From contig NZ_BMSX01000028.1 of NCBI RefSeq assembly GCF_014649375.1, positions 1-64,000 on the forward strand: a DNA stretch of 64,000 nucleotides, given 5' to 3'. Position 1 is the stretch's first letter. Every line of letters begins with the position of its first letter. A program made the translations under genes and the position numbers. This document shows positions 27,322 through 37,400 of this stretch, piece by piece. Source of the stretch: Streptomyces aurantiogriseus. Lineage in GTDB: Bacteria; Actinomycetota; Actinomycetes; Streptomycetales; Streptomycetaceae. The notes beneath the pieces are model-generated. The model was not told where the DNA came from. It saw only the letters and a program-made list of their open reading frames with translations, and ran no database searches.

Positions 27322-28287
27322 TCAGCCGACCGTCAGCACTCGAACGGGAGTACCTGCGAGGAAGGCGCTGATGTCCTCCACCGCTTCCGTGTAGAAGGTG
27401 CGGTAGTTCTGCTCGGTGACGTAGCCGAGGTGCGGGGTGGCGAGCACGTTCGGCAGGGAGCGCAGGGGGTCGTCGGCGGGGAGCGGCTCGGTCTCGAAGA
27501 CGTCGAGCCCCGCCCCGGCGATCCAGCCCTCGCGCAGGGCGCGCAGGAGTGCCGTCCGGTCGACGATGGCAGCGCGGGAGGTGTTGACCAGGTAGGCGTG
27601 CGGGCGCATGGCGCGCAGTTCCGGCTCGCCGAGCAGGCCGCGGGTGCGGTCGGACAGCACGAGGTGGACGGACACGAAGTCGCTGCGGCGCAGCAAGTCC
27701 TCTTTGTTTTCCGCGAGTTGGGCTCCGGCGTCGGCTGCTCGCCCGGCGGTGAGGTTCTCGCTCCAGGCGAGGACCTCCATACCCAAGGCGGTGGCGACGC
27801 GGGCGACCCGGGTGCCGATCTTGCCGAGTCCGAGCAGACCCAGGGTCCGGCCGTGCAGGTCCTGGCCGACGGTGGACTGCCAGGGGCCGCCCTCGCGCAA
27901 GGCCCGGTTCTCGGCTGTGACGTGCCGGGCGAGGCCGAGGACAAGCGCCCAGGTCAGCTCGACGGGCGGGGTGGAGCTGCTCGCCGTACCGCAGACGGTC
28001 ACGCCCTGGGCCGCCGCCGCGGCGAGGTCGATGGAAGCGTTGCGCATACCGGTGGTCACCAGCAGGCGCAGCCGGGGCAGACGACGCAGAAGACCGGCGT
28101 CGAAGGGGGTGCGCTCCCGCATGGCCACGACGATCTCGCAGTCGGCGAGCGCGGCCACGAGCTTGTCCCGGTCGGTGATGTTGTCGCGAAGCGTGCGCAC
28201 CTCGACCTTGCCGGCGAGGGGGCTCCAGTCCGCCAGGGTCAGGGCGGCGCCCTGGTAGTCGTCCAGCACAGCGCAGTGGAGAGTCAT
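27322..28287 (-). CDS. D-isomer-specific 2-hydroxyacid dehydrogenase
   Basis: This 321-residue NAD-dependent dehydrogenase has the Rossmann motif 'GRTLGLLGLGKIGTRVARVA' at about 145-165, the catalytic Arg region 'NTSRAAIVDRTALLRALREG', and the Glu/His pair in 'GLDVFETEPLPADDPLRSLPNVLATPHLGY'-like sequence. In-family enzymes reduce 2-keto acids or act on phosphoglycerate and similar substrates. The exact substrate is not predictable. The ATG at 28287 gives a clean start. It is not obviously linked to the pca genes, which converge on it. Confidence 0.9.
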   Translation of the reverse strand: MTLHCAVLDDYQGAALTLADWSPLAGKVEVRTLRDNITDRDKLVAALADCEIVVAMRERTPFDAGLLRRLPRLRLLVTTGMRNASIDLAAAAAQGVTVCGTASSSTPPVELTWALVLGLARHVTAENRALREGGPWQSTVGQDLHGRTLGLLGLGKIGTRVARVATALGMEVLAWSENLTAGRAADAGAQLAENKEDLLRRSDFVSVHLVLSDRTRGLLGEPELRAMRPHAYLVNTSRAAIVDRTALLRALREGWIAGAGLDVFETEPLPADDPLRSLPNVLATPHLGYVTEQNYRTFYTEAVEDISAFLAGTPVRVLTVG

Positions 28288-28303
28288 GCGGACAGTCTGC
28301 CTT

Positions 28304-28591
28304 TCATCGGTCCGCACGCCGGGCGCGGGTGTGGTGGTTGATGACGACGGTGGCTGCAAGGGCCCCGAGCATTGGCGCCGGCAGGTACACCGCCAGGAAG
28401 GGCGTGTCGCCTGCGAGCAGGGCCGGGCCGAACTGACTGACGGGATTGGCGACTCCGCCGGAAAGCATGCCGAAGGCGACGATCCGTACGGCGATCAGGG
28501 TGCCCACGGCCCACGGGGTGAACGGCCCGAGTCGGCGGCTGAAGATGCCGATGCCCGCGACGGCGACGACGCTCCACGGCCGGTCCTGCGA
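28304..28591 (-). pseudogene. Aquaporin/MIP-family C-terminal relic
   Basis: Ninety-five codons in the same frame as the preceding MFS gene, separated from it only by that gene's TGA, read as the C-terminal third of a MIP channel. They show a helix ('AVGTLIAVRIVAFGMLSGG'), the second pore motif 'ANPVSQFGPALLAG' (canonical NPA/NPx region), and a last helix ('AVYLPAPMLGALAATVVI'). No start codon of its own precedes the first helix, and the first half of the channel is missing. It is a truncated gene placed by deletion directly behind the MFS gene. Confidence 0.7.
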
Positions 28592-29902
28592 TCACGCCTC
28601 CCCGGACGAACCGCCTTCGCGGTCCACTGTGCCCGTCACAGCGGGTCCGTCATCAGGGGCCGGTTCCGGCTCGTGCTGCGGCGTGTGGTCGTGTCGGGGA
28701 AGCAGGAGCGGGCTGGTGAGGATGAGCAGTCCCGCGACCGTGAGAGCGGTGCGTGGGCTGGTGACGTCGGCGAGCAGCCCGGCGAGCGCGGTGAGGATGG
28801 CGATGGACGCCTGCTGGCCGATCGACCAGGCCGACAGGGTGCGGGCGACGAGATGCTTGGGGGTGTGTTCGAGCCGGTATGTGGCGAGCACCGGGGTGTA
28901 CAGGCTCATGTTGATGACGATCGCCAGCTCGACGGCTGTCACGGTGACGAGGCCGACGATGCCGGGACGGACGAAGGCCAGGCCGAGCAGCCAGATGGCG
29001 CGCAGGGTGCCGATGGTCCGGAAGACCCAGTGCCGGCCGTAGCGGGCCACGACGCGGCGGGCCAGCCGGGCGCCGATGAGTCCGCCGAGGCAGGGGGCGG
29101 CGAAGGCGAGGCCGTACTGCCAGGGTGGGAACCCGAGCTGGCGAAGCAGGAGCACGGCCAGCAGCGGCTCGGTGGCCATGATCAGACCGGCGACGAGCAT
29201 TTGGTTGAGGTAGAGCGCCCGCAAGCCGGGATGCCCCATGATGTGTCGCCAGCCGTCAAGCGATGCGCCCGCCCGGGCCGGGCTTTTGCCGGTTGTTTGC
29301 GGCGCTTCTTCTCGGCCGCGGATCGCGGTGATGCTCAGCGCGGAGAGCAGGTAGCTGAGTGCGTCGGCCACCACGGTGGTGACCGGCCCGAACAGGCCGA
29401 TTGCCGCTCCGCCCAGCGGTGGCCCGACCGCGATGGAGCTCCAGTTCGTGGACTCGAACCGCGCGTTGGCGACGAGCAGGTCGTCCGGCCGGACGAGGGC
29501 CTTGAGGTAGGCGCCGCCGGCCGCGTTGAAGGCGATCTTGGCTGCGGCGACCAGGGTCGAGATCACGAGCAGCTGGACGAAACCGAGCCGGCCGAAGGCG
29601 TAGGCGACCGGGATCGTCGCCATGGCCGCGAACCGGGTCAGGTCCATCGTGATCATGACCGGGCGCTTGCGCCGAAACTCCACCCACGGCGCGAGCGGCA
29701 CCGCGATCAGCGCGCCCACCGCAGGGCCCACGGCGGACAGCGCGGACACCTCAGCGGGACTGGCGTGCAACGCCAGCACGGCGATCAGCGGCAATGCACC
29801 GAACCCCAGCCCGGACCCATAGGCGCTCACCGCATATGCCGCCCACAGCCAGCCGAACCGCCGCCCCAACGGTCTCCTGCCCACCCTGCTCAGCGCTCCC
29901 AC
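28592..29902 (-). CDS. MFS transporter
   Basis: This protein of about 436 residues has the 12-helix pattern of the enterobactin-exporter-like (MFS_3) group: 'LWAAYAVSAYGSGLGFGALP', 'FRRKRPVMITMDLTRFAAM', 'LKALVRPDDLLVANARFEST'. It should export a small molecule. GTG 29902 is the best start before the first helix; another GTG lies 6 codons in. A charged C-terminal tail (about 35 residues) leads to TGA, after which an aquaporin relic continues in frame. The tail may therefore not be the original one. It is divergent from a LysR gene. Confidence 0.85.
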   Translation of the reverse strand: MGALSRVGRRPLGRRFGWLWAAYAVSAYGSGLGFGALPLIAVLALHASPAEVSALSAVGPAVGALIAVPLAPWVEFRRKRPVMITMDLTRFAAMATIPVAYAFGRLGFVQLLVISTLVAAAKIAFNAAGGAYLKALVRPDDLLVANARFESTNWSSIAVGPPLGGAAIGLFGPVTTVVADALSYLLSALSITAIRGREEAPQTTGKSPARAGASLDGWRHIMGHPGLRALYLNQMLVAGLIMATEPLLAVLLLRQLGFPPWQYGLAFAAPCLGGLIGARLARRVVARYGRHWVFRTIGTLRAIWLLGLAFVRPGIVGLVTVTAVELAIVINMSLYTPVLATYRLEHTPKHLVARTLSAWSIGQQASIAILTALAGLLADVTSPRTALTVAGLLILTSPLLLPRHDHTPQHEPEPAPDDGPAVTGTVDREGGSSGEA

Positions 29903-30014
29903 CCGAACAAACTGACGTTGACCTGTGAGAGCTAAGCGAGCAGCACAACGGCAGGTCAAACAACTGCACTGCCGGCCATACACAACCATCTGTTGTTCAC
30001 TAAGGTGGATCGGC
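29903..30014. promoter_or_regulatory. Divergent MFS/LysR control region
   Basis: This 112-base AT-richer gap lies between divergent genes. It contains a spaced inverted repeat, aacaac and gttgtt, about 25 bases apart on either side of gccggccatacac. It is a plausible LysR binding region controlling the exporter. Confidence 0.5.
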
Positions 30015-30950
30015 GTGGATCTCGAAGCAGTACGCACCTTCGTCGCCGTTGCGGAAGCGGGCCAGTTCCAGAAAGCCGCTGCCGACCTGTCGATCACCCA
30101 GCAGGCTGTCTCCAAGCGCATCGCCGCGCTGGAGCGCAGCCTCGGCGTGCGGTTGTTCACCCGCGCCCCTCGCGGCGCCGAGCTCAGCATCGACGGCCAG
30201 GCGTTCCTGCCCCACGCGCGCGAGCTGCTGCGCGTCGCCGAGCGCGCGGTCGGGTCCGTGCGCCCCGGCCGCCGTCCGCTGCGCGTCGACGTGATCGCTT
30301 CGCGTAGCGCGCAGTCGGGTCTGATGCGCGGCTTCCACCGCGCGTACCCCGAGATCGACCTCGACGTGGTGATGCTGTTCGAAATCGAGACGGCCGTCGC
30401 CGCCATCCGCTCCGGTGCGATCGACGCGTCCTTCCGCGCCGTCGCCGCGCCCGGTCGGCCACTTCCCGAGGACATCGAGTCCGTCCGGGTGCTCGACGAG
30501 CCGCTCCAGCTCCTCACCGGCCCCGCCCACGCGCTGGCGGGCGCCCGGTCGGTGACCGTCGCTCAGCTCGTCGGGCACCGGATCTGGATGCCCGGCATCG
30601 TCCCCGGTACCGAGTGGGGCGCCTACTACCACGACCTCGTCGCCGAGTTCGGCCTCACCATCGAGGCGACCGGCCCGAACTTCGGCTCCGACGCGCTCCT
30701 CGACACCATCTCCGACACCCCGGCCCTGGCCACCTTCATGGGCGAGCACACCCGCCTCATCTGGCCCGCCGACCACGGCCTGCGCCGCATCCCGATCACC
30801 GACCCGACACCCATCTACCCGCACTCGCTCCTCTGGCACCGCGACAACCCCCACCCAGCGCTGGCCACCCTCCGCGCCCACCTCGCCGCCACAGCGGCCG
30901 GCCATGACGCCGCCGGGACCTGGGCACCGGGCTGGGTGATTCCGCGATGA
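30015..30950 (+). CDS. LysR-family transcriptional regulator
   Basis: The 311-residue frame starts with GTG 30015 (MDLEAVRTFVAVAEAG, the normal LysR opening). The winged helix is at residues 1-60 ('ADLSITQQAVSKRIAALERS'), and the substrate-binding domain covers the rest. Its divergent position beside the MFS transporter makes that exporter the likely target. Confidence 0.9.
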   Translation: MDLEAVRTFVAVAEAGQFQKAAADLSITQQAVSKRIAALERSLGVRLFTRAPRGAELSIDGQAFLPHARELLRVAERAVGSVRPGRRPLRVDVIASRSAQSGLMRGFHRAYPEIDLDVVMLFEIETAVAAIRSGAIDASFRAVAAPGRPLPEDIESVRVLDEPLQLLTGPAHALAGARSVTVAQLVGHRIWMPGIVPGTEWGAYYHDLVAEFGLTIEATGPNFGSDALLDTISDTPALATFMGEHTRLIWPADHGLRRIPITDPTPIYPHSLLWHRDNPHPALATLRAHLAATAAGHDAAGTWAPGWVIPR

Positions 30951-31173
30951 ACGGCCCCCTACGACACGACCTGGCAAAGCCCTACCAGGTGTGACGGACG
31001 CAGCCGAGCCGGTATCAGCGTGCGGGCACGGGAACGGTCAGGACGTGGTCTTGACGACGCGACGGTCGTACGGACGGCCGCTTCGTCCGCACCGTCCGGC
31101 ACTGACGGCGAGGTGGACGACGAGAGCCCTGTGCCTGTACGGCCTCTGGTGGCCGCGTCGTCGACGGACGACC

Positions 31174-31428
31174 ATGTCCTGGAAGATCACCCACGAGGGT
31201 GGGCCTGAAGCCGACGGCGTTCTTCAGCGGCGGCGACGGTTGGGGGAAGCACTGGGTGCTCGACGTCGGGCTGATCGAGTCACTGCGGTTCAGTCCGCCA
31301 GCGGTAATACCGACCTGGACGTGGCGATCGCGCTCACCTGCCTCCTGCACCACGACTTCGTCTCCCACGGGAGCAACGGCCGCTCACCGGCCGACCGGGA
31401 CATCCTCCGGATCCGGTCAGAGCTGTGA
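31174..31428 (+). pseudogene. Small gene of unknown family, twice frameshifted
   Basis: Three consecutive pieces make one sensible protein: 'MSWKITHEGG' (31174-31203), 'LKPTAFFSGGDGWGKHWVLD' and on to 'LIESLRFS' in a second frame, then 'SASGNTDLDVAIALTCLLHH' to 'SPADRDILRIRSEL' and TGA in the first frame. Shifts fall near 31203 (a G-run) and near 31295. I do not recognise the family. The upstream 30951-31173 stretch shows nothing convincing. Confidence 0.45.
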
Positions 31429-31507
31429 CGAGGGGCCCTCCATGGTGGGCACGCGCACTCAAACGCCCAGAACTGTCAACCACCTGGATCAGGTGCCCCG
31501 TGAGGGG

Positions 31508-32749
31508 TTACCCGACAAGCTGGTTCAGGACGTGGCGGGCACGCGCGACACCGTTCTCGGCCGTCAGCGCACGGCCCAGCCGACGGGCCGCCTCGGTGTG
31601 ACCGCCGTCCCCTGTGACGACTCGCAGGCGGTCGGCTAGAGCGGAGACGGTGAGGTGTCGGGACGGCAAGGGCTTCGGCCCCGCTCCGAGGCTGTGTACC
31701 CGGTCGGCCCAGTAGGGTTGGTCGCCGAAGAACGGGCAGACCAGGGACGGCACTCCTGCACGCAGCGCCGAGGCCGTGGTGCCCGCACCGCCGTGGTGGA
31801 CCACCGCGGCCATGCGGGGGAACAGCCAGCTGTGGGGTGTGTCCCCGACCACGAGCATGTCGTCGTCACTCGTGGCAGGGTCTCCGGCCAGCACTCCACG
31901 CAGTCCTGCGCGCCGCAGTGCGGCTCGTACGACGCGGTCGGTGGCCTCGGGGTCGCTGGTTCTCATGCTGCCGAAGCCCACGTACACGGGCGGGGGTCCG
32001 TCGTCCAGGAAGTCGAGCAGGCGCCGTGGCGGTTTCCACAGTGGCTGTTCGTGGTGCCAGAAACCGGTCATGTGGACGTTGGGTCCCCAGTCGGGCGGCC
32101 GGGGTACGACGGCAGGGCTGAACGCACACAGCACGGGGGCATGGCGGACCCGACGGCGAGGGCCGAGCGGTGAGAGGGCGGGAAGGCCGAGGCCCTCCCT
32201 GCGCCATGTGTTGATGAACTGACGGCACATCAGCCACGATCCCAGGTTGACCGCCTCGAAGCTGAGGCGGTTTCCGAAGGATCCGAGGAACCGCGCGGCC
32301 GGCGCGAACGGGTGGGGGAACACTCCCGTGGGCTGGCTGGGCTGGAAATGGATGATCGCGTGCGGGACGCGCAGATACTGACTCAGATGGACGCCGAGGA
32401 AGCCGAATGTGGGCGCCAGGACGAGATCGGCTCCCTCGGCACCCGCCCGGGTCTCCGCGAGCAAGCGGGAGAACAGCGGCCGCACGATCCGGTGGATGCC
32501 GCGGATGAAGGCCACCGGGTTGCGTCGGCCGGCCAGCAGTTCCTGTCCTTCGGGCGAGTCGATGATCTCGCTGGGGTCGGCCGGGAGAGAGTGGAACTGC
32601 AGTCCCGCCGCGGTGATCAGTCGCTGGTAGCGGGTACTGGCGAGCAGGCGGACGGTGTCGCCCTGGCCGGACAGTGCGCTGCCCAGCGCCAGGCACGGCT
32701 GGACGTCCCCACGTGACCCTGCGGCAAAGATCACTACTGTTCGGCCCAT
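31508..32749 (-). CDS. Family 1 glycosyltransferase (GT-B, sterol/macrolide-type)
   Basis: This 413-residue GT-B enzyme opens 'MGRTVVIFAAGSRGDVQPCLALG', the signature of UDP/TDP-sugar glycosyltransferases acting on lipids, sterols or polyketides. The C-terminal donor-binding region has 'VVHHGGAGTTASALRAGVPS' followed by 'FGDQPYWADRV'. ATG 32749 gives the exact family start. It follows the esterase on the same strand after 93 bases. In context it may add a sugar to the product of the upstream PKS/FAAL pair, but the intervening 554-base gap and terminator leave that unproven. Confidence 0.9.
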   Translation of the reverse strand: MGRTVVIFAAGSRGDVQPCLALGSALSGQGDTVRLLASTRYQRLITAAGLQFHSLPADPSEIIDSPEGQELLAGRRNPVAFIRGIHRIVRPLFSRLLAETRAGAEGADLVLAPTFGFLGVHLSQYLRVPHAIIHFQPSQPTGVFPHPFAPAARFLGSFGNRLSFEAVNLGSWLMCRQFINTWRREGLGLPALSPLGPRRRVRHAPVLCAFSPAVVPRPPDWGPNVHMTGFWHHEQPLWKPPRRLLDFLDDGPPPVYVGFGSMRTSDPEATDRVVRAALRRAGLRGVLAGDPATSDDDMLVVGDTPHSWLFPRMAAVVHHGGAGTTASALRAGVPSLVCPFFGDQPYWADRVHSLGAGPKPLPSRHLTVSALADRLRVVTGDGGHTEAARRLGRALTAENGVARARHVLNQLVG

Positions 32750-32842
32750 GCCTGCCTCGATCCATGTCGTACGCCTACCGTTGCTGACGGGATGACCGCG
32801 AGGCGGGCAGCGCGTCCCGCTCACGGATGAAGGCCGGGTTCG

Positions 32843-33859
32843 CTACGTGAGTTCCTCCATCACCGTGGGCCAGATGCTGTGCAGTTCACGCTCCCAGTAG
32901 GGCCAGGAGTGCGTTCCGGGTTCGTAGAGGTTCGTCGAGACATCGACGCCCGCCGAGCGGAGCGATTCAGCGAATTTCTGCAACGATGCCGGGAGTGTTT
33001 TCTCGGCTGCCGCGCCCACCAGGAGCGCAGAGAGCGGACGGCCCTCGTCCAGTGGCCCGGGTGTTCCGTTTCCCGAGGAGAGATGGACCTTCGTTCCGCG
33101 GAAGGCGTCTGGCCTGGCGGCCGGGTTGTGGGCCTGCCAGATGTCGACGTTTTCCTTCGGGTCGCCCCAGACGTCATCCAGGTCGACGCCGTCCGCGGTG
33201 GAGCCGAGATCGAGGAGAAGACGCACCGAGGGTTCGTTGAGGTCGACGTATGAGCTCATGGAGGCCACGTACCGGAACATCCCCGGGTGACGCGCCGCGT
33301 AGTTGAGCGCGCCGAAGCCCCCCATCGACAGGCCGATGGCGGCACGGGAGGAGTTGGCGCGGAATCTCCTCTCCATGAGCTGGACCAGTTCGACGGTGTG
33401 GAACGTCTCCCATCGGGGCCTGCCGGCGTACCAGTCGGAGTAGTAGCCGTATCGCCCCCCGTCGGGCATCACGACAAGTGCCTCGGAGTTCTCCGCCAGT
33501 GCCTCGACGTCCGTCTCGCGCGTCCAGGAGGTGTAGTCGTCCGCCCCGCCGTGCAGCATGTAGAGCACGGGGAACGTGCGTCCCCTCTCGATCTTCCAGC
33601 TCTTCGGGAGGATGACGCGGACCTTTACGAAGCTGCGCATGGCCCGTGACTGGACGGTCATGTCCAGCGTGCGTGCGTCGAGGTGGGTGACGGCTGTGAT
33701 CCGGGCGCCGGTGCCCGCCGACCGGGATGCCTGGTCCGCGCCGGTGCTGGCGGCAGCAGTTGCGGTGCCGTACATCGGTGTGAGGAGCAAGAGACAAGCC
33801 AGGAGTGAGCGGCCTGTGAGGCGTGCCCGGCCGGTGGACTTTGTGCGGGCAGATGGCAT
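32843..33859 (-). CDS. Secreted esterase of the antigen 85/esterase D family
   Basis: This 338-residue protein has an N-terminal signal peptide ('RSLLACLLLLTPMYGTATAAA'). The alpha/beta-hydrolase core shows 'VLYMLHGGADDYTSWTRET', 'VVMPDGGRYGYYSDWYAG', 'RWETFHTVELVQLMERRF', nucleophile Ser178 in 'GLSMGGFGALNYAARHP', and a C-terminal His in 'GTHSWPYW'. The 'YYSDWY...WETF...EL' pattern closely follows mycolyltransferase antigen 85 proteins. Related secreted esterases are also common in Streptomyces without mycolates. It probably acts outside the membrane on acyl esters. Gene order (esterase, PKS, FAAL on one strand) parallels the mycobacterial fbp-fadD32-pks13 locus. Confidence 0.85.
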   Translation of the reverse strand: MPSARTKSTGRARLTGRSLLACLLLLTPMYGTATAAASTGADQASRSAGTGARITAVTHLDARTLDMTVQSRAMRSFVKVRVILPKSWKIERGRTFPVLYMLHGGADDYTSWTRETDVEALAENSEALVVMPDGGRYGYYSDWYAGRPRWETFHTVELVQLMERRFRANSSRAAIGLSMGGFGALNYAARHPGMFRYVASMSSYVDLNEPSVRLLLDLGSTADGVDLDDVWGDPKENVDIWQAHNPAARPDAFRGTKVHLSSGNGTPGPLDEGRPLSALLVGAAAEKTLPASLQKFAESLRSAGVDVSTNLYEPGTHSWPYWERELHSIWPTVMEELT

Positions 33860-34413
33860 GGGCTGTGAGACTCCTTGGGGCGGGTGGGACCCGGAACGGC
33901 GCGAGACTGACGGGAGCGGCGGTGGACGGGCCGGAACCGCGCAGGTGCTGAGTGGGCGCGTGCTGTGGGTCTTGGCTTCCGGCGTCGTTACGCGGCGATG
34001 AGCGGCGCGTGCAACGTGTCGGCGCCGCGACTCCTGAGGTGCACGACGGCCCTGTCCTGCCGCGGATGCCGGTAACCAGCCTTCAGCGCCGGCTTGTCAC
34101 GCCGGCTTGCTTCTCCATCCGGGGACGGAACATCGGGGACAAGATCGATATCCACGTGCAGACCATGCCCAGAGCGGCCATCGAATTCCAGCCAACACGC
34201 CGCTTTTGTGTATATATGATCATCAGGTCGCCCGTCATTCCCGCGCGGGTCAGCTCGTCCGCACCCGTGGCGGTATTCCGGTGGGCGGGCTGAACTCCCG
34301 CCAGAAGGACTGCTTCCCTGCGTTCGGACAGCACGGTGCTCCGGCTGAACGCTCCCAGCCTGATCGCTGCCCGTGCCGTCCGGTCTGCTTCTACGACGCA
34401 GACCAACTCGGTT
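33860..34413. other. 554-base gap between esterase and PKS genes
   Basis: No supported gene. The most striking element is an AT-rich patch at about 34199-34224 (gcttttgtgtatatatgatc), rare in this genome and probably a promoter or protein-binding site. GC-rich imperfect stems follow at 34240-34310. The esterase promoter should lie in the half nearer 33860. Confidence 0.45.
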
Positions 34414-34441
34414 GATCGGCCGCCGGGCGGGGCGGCCGATC
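34414..34441 (-). terminator. Hairpin after the PKS gene
   Basis: An 11-bp perfect stem (34414-34424 with 34431-34441) has a 6-base loop and starts 25 bases beyond the PKS stop on the minus strand. Confidence 0.8.
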
Positions 34442-34466
34442 GCCCGGGACTGGTCGGCGCCGCGTG

Positions 34467-37400
34467 TCAGGTGCCCTGCCGGTCAAGGGCTTTGGTGAGG
34501 TGCCGCGCGATGACCTCGACATGAGGCGGGTCGATGAGCGACAAGTGGTCGCCCGGGACGGGTACGACCTCGAGTGACGGGCACAACGGCGCCCATCCGA
34601 GGTCTGCCTCGCTGCGCACATAGCGGGGGTCGAGCGCCGTGGTCAGCCGCTGTGCCTCCTGGGCGCGGTAGAGCACGACGTGGCCCGGATAGGGCTGAGG
34701 CCGATACCGCTCTCCCACGCGCGCGTCGACGTAGGACGTCCGCTGGTGCTCCATGATTCCGGGGCTCATGTCGAGGCCCGCTTCGGCGACGCGCCGCATG
34801 ACCACGTCGATCTGCTGCTCGTCAGGCGTGGCAGCCAGTTCCTCGTAGGGCAGGTCAAGACGGTGTCCGTACGTTTTCTCGACGTACTCGGCGAAGCGGC
34901 CGAACCGTTTGATGAGCATCTCCTTGGAATCCAGCCCCGGGAGAGCTGCCTGCAGGATGGTGTCGACGAGTCCGAGGAAGCCCACGGCCTCGTCCGTCTC
35001 GCGGAGCCGGCGGGCGACCTCGTAGGCCAGACAGCCACCGAAGGACCAGCCCAGCAGGTGGTACGGCCCCTGCGGCTGAAGCTCCCGGATGAGACCGAGG
35101 TAGTGGTCCGCCTTCTCCTCCATCGTCCGGAGGGAGTCCACACGGTCGAATCCGTACACGGGCTGTGTGGTCGGAAGCAGCTGGACGAGGGGCCGGTAGA
35201 CCGATGTCGGGCCGCCTGCGGGGTGAAAGGTGAACAGGGCGGGGCGGTGGGCGCCGGGCTGGACGTCGCGGAGGACGCGAAGGACGGACTCGCCTGTTCC
35301 GTTCACCACGGGCCGGATCAGCTCCGCGAGGGTGGCGACGGTGGAGTGGGCGAGAACATGCTCCGCGGTGAGGTGCGGAGCAGTGGCATCCAGGCGCCGA
35401 CGGATGCCCTCCACCACGTCATGAGCGGTGCGCTGGTCACCACCCGCGGCAATGAAGTCCTGGTTGACGTCTTCCGGCCGCCGCCCGAGGATCTCGTTCC
35501 AGACGCCGGCCACCAGGCGTTCGGCGGCATCGCGAGGACCCAGCGTGGTCGGCAGCGCCGGGATCGTCCCCGTGCTGACGCGCTCCTGCCCGGCGGGTTG
35601 TCCGGCTGCCGTCGCGTCACTCGGATCAGACCGCACCAGACCCAGTTCCCGCAGTACCGCGTCACCGAGGGCACGAAGACTGGCACCCCGCAGAAGGAAG
35701 GGCGCTGGCAGGGCCACGGCGAAGTCCTGCTTGGCGGCGTTCTGGATCCGCACGGTCATGAGGGAGTCGAGGCCGAGGTCGGTCAGAGGAGTGTTCTCGT
35801 CCAGGTCCTGGACAGCGCGTCCCATGACGGCGGCCGTACGCTTGACGAGACGTTCGTAGACCTTGGCGGGGGCTGCTTCGCCGAGCGTCTCGATGCCTCC
35901 CGGGCCGTCCCAGTCGTCGTCGGGGAGACCACTGGCGCGCAGAACCCCCGCGAAGAACGGGACGGCGTCCAGTCCGGGAAAGGCTTCCAGTACCCGGCGG
36001 GCGTCCAGATGCACCACGCCGGTGTGCGCCCTGCCCCGGGTGGCGAGCGCCTGGAGGGCGTCCAGCCCTTCGGCCAAGGTGATGGGTTCAAGAGCCAGGG
36101 CGGAGTTCACGGCGGGGTTCTGGGGTGCCGCACCCACCTCGGCCCAGGGGCCCCAGGCGATGGCGGTTGCCGGCAGACCGACGGCCCGGCGGCGATGGGC
36201 GTGCGCGTCCAGCCAGGCGTTGGCAGCGGCGTAGGCCGCCTGTCCGGGGGAGCCGAAGAGCGCGGCGGCGGAGCTGTAGGCCAGCCACCAGTCGAGATCG
36301 TGCCCCGCGGTGGCCGCCTCCAGCTGGAGGGCTCCCGTCACCTTCGGTCGGAAGACAGCGTCGATGTCGGACGATTGCAGGTCGGTGATCATGTGGTCGT
36401 GGATCACGGCCGCAGCGTGTGCGACCCCGCACAGGGCATGTCCTTCGGACAGGGCCGCCTCGACCAGACGCGCGGCCACACCGGGCTGAGCGACGTCTCC
36501 CTGCACCACGACGAGGGAGGTGCCGAGCTCGCCGAGTGCGGTGAGGACGGCCTGCGTCGCGGGGCTCGGGGTACGGCGGCCGTTCAGGACGATGCGGCCC
36601 GCGCCTTGCTCGGCCAGCCGTCGCGTCGTCGCCAGGCCGAGGCCGGTCAGTCCGCCCGTCACGATGTAGGCGCCGTCAGGACGTGCGAAGGGCACCCTGA
36701 CGGGTGCGTCGTTCGAGTCCGCGGCAGCCAGTCGGGCGACGAAGCGGGTACCGCCACGCCAGGCGACCTCGTCGGCCTCGCCGTCGGAGAGCAGTTCCAG
36801 GGCCAGGTCGTCGACGAGCCCGGGCTGCACGTCGATGTCCACCAGAGTGGCACGCAGAGCGGGATGCTCCAGGGCCAGAACGCGCACGAGACCGCGAAGA
36901 GAGGCCAGGTCGGGGTTCCCCGTTTCCCCCGGCACCACTGACTGCGCTCGCTCGGTCACGAGCCACAGCCGGGGAACCGACAGGTGCCGCGGGTCCGAGG
37001 CCAGACGGCGGGCGACGTCCGCCGCGGCGTGAAGTCCTGGACACGCTCCGGTCGGCTCGGCGCCGTCGGTCAGGAGCATGACCAGGGCGGCGCGCCCGTC
37101 GTGTGTCTCTTCGCGCCAGGTCTCCAGCAGGCTGTCGAAGGAGTCGGCCCGGCGGTCCGCGATCGCCACCTCGACGCCCTGTTCCTGCAGTGCCGACTTG
37201 AGGGGAGCGGCATAGGGGTTCCCGCTGCCGTCGGACTGGTCCGTCAGCAGGAGGACGTGGGTCGGAGGGGAGGGGAGGGCGACAGGCGCCTTCTCCCATT
37301 CGATCTCATAGGTGGTTTCTTCGAGCGGCTGCGGGACCTCGGCCGGCTCGATGGCCCGGAGCCGCATCCCCTGGGCCACGATGAGCTCGCGTCCCCCGGC

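Noticed and set aside
34240..34320. Possible riboswitch (FMN- or cobalamin-like GC stems)
   Set aside because: Several stems can be drawn, but no conserved box of a known class is present and no matching gene follows.
34680..36941. 753-codon plus-strand frame across the PKS
   Set aside because: It is the antisense shadow of the TE/ACP/KR region; no family motifs, and high-GC genes routinely leave such frames open.
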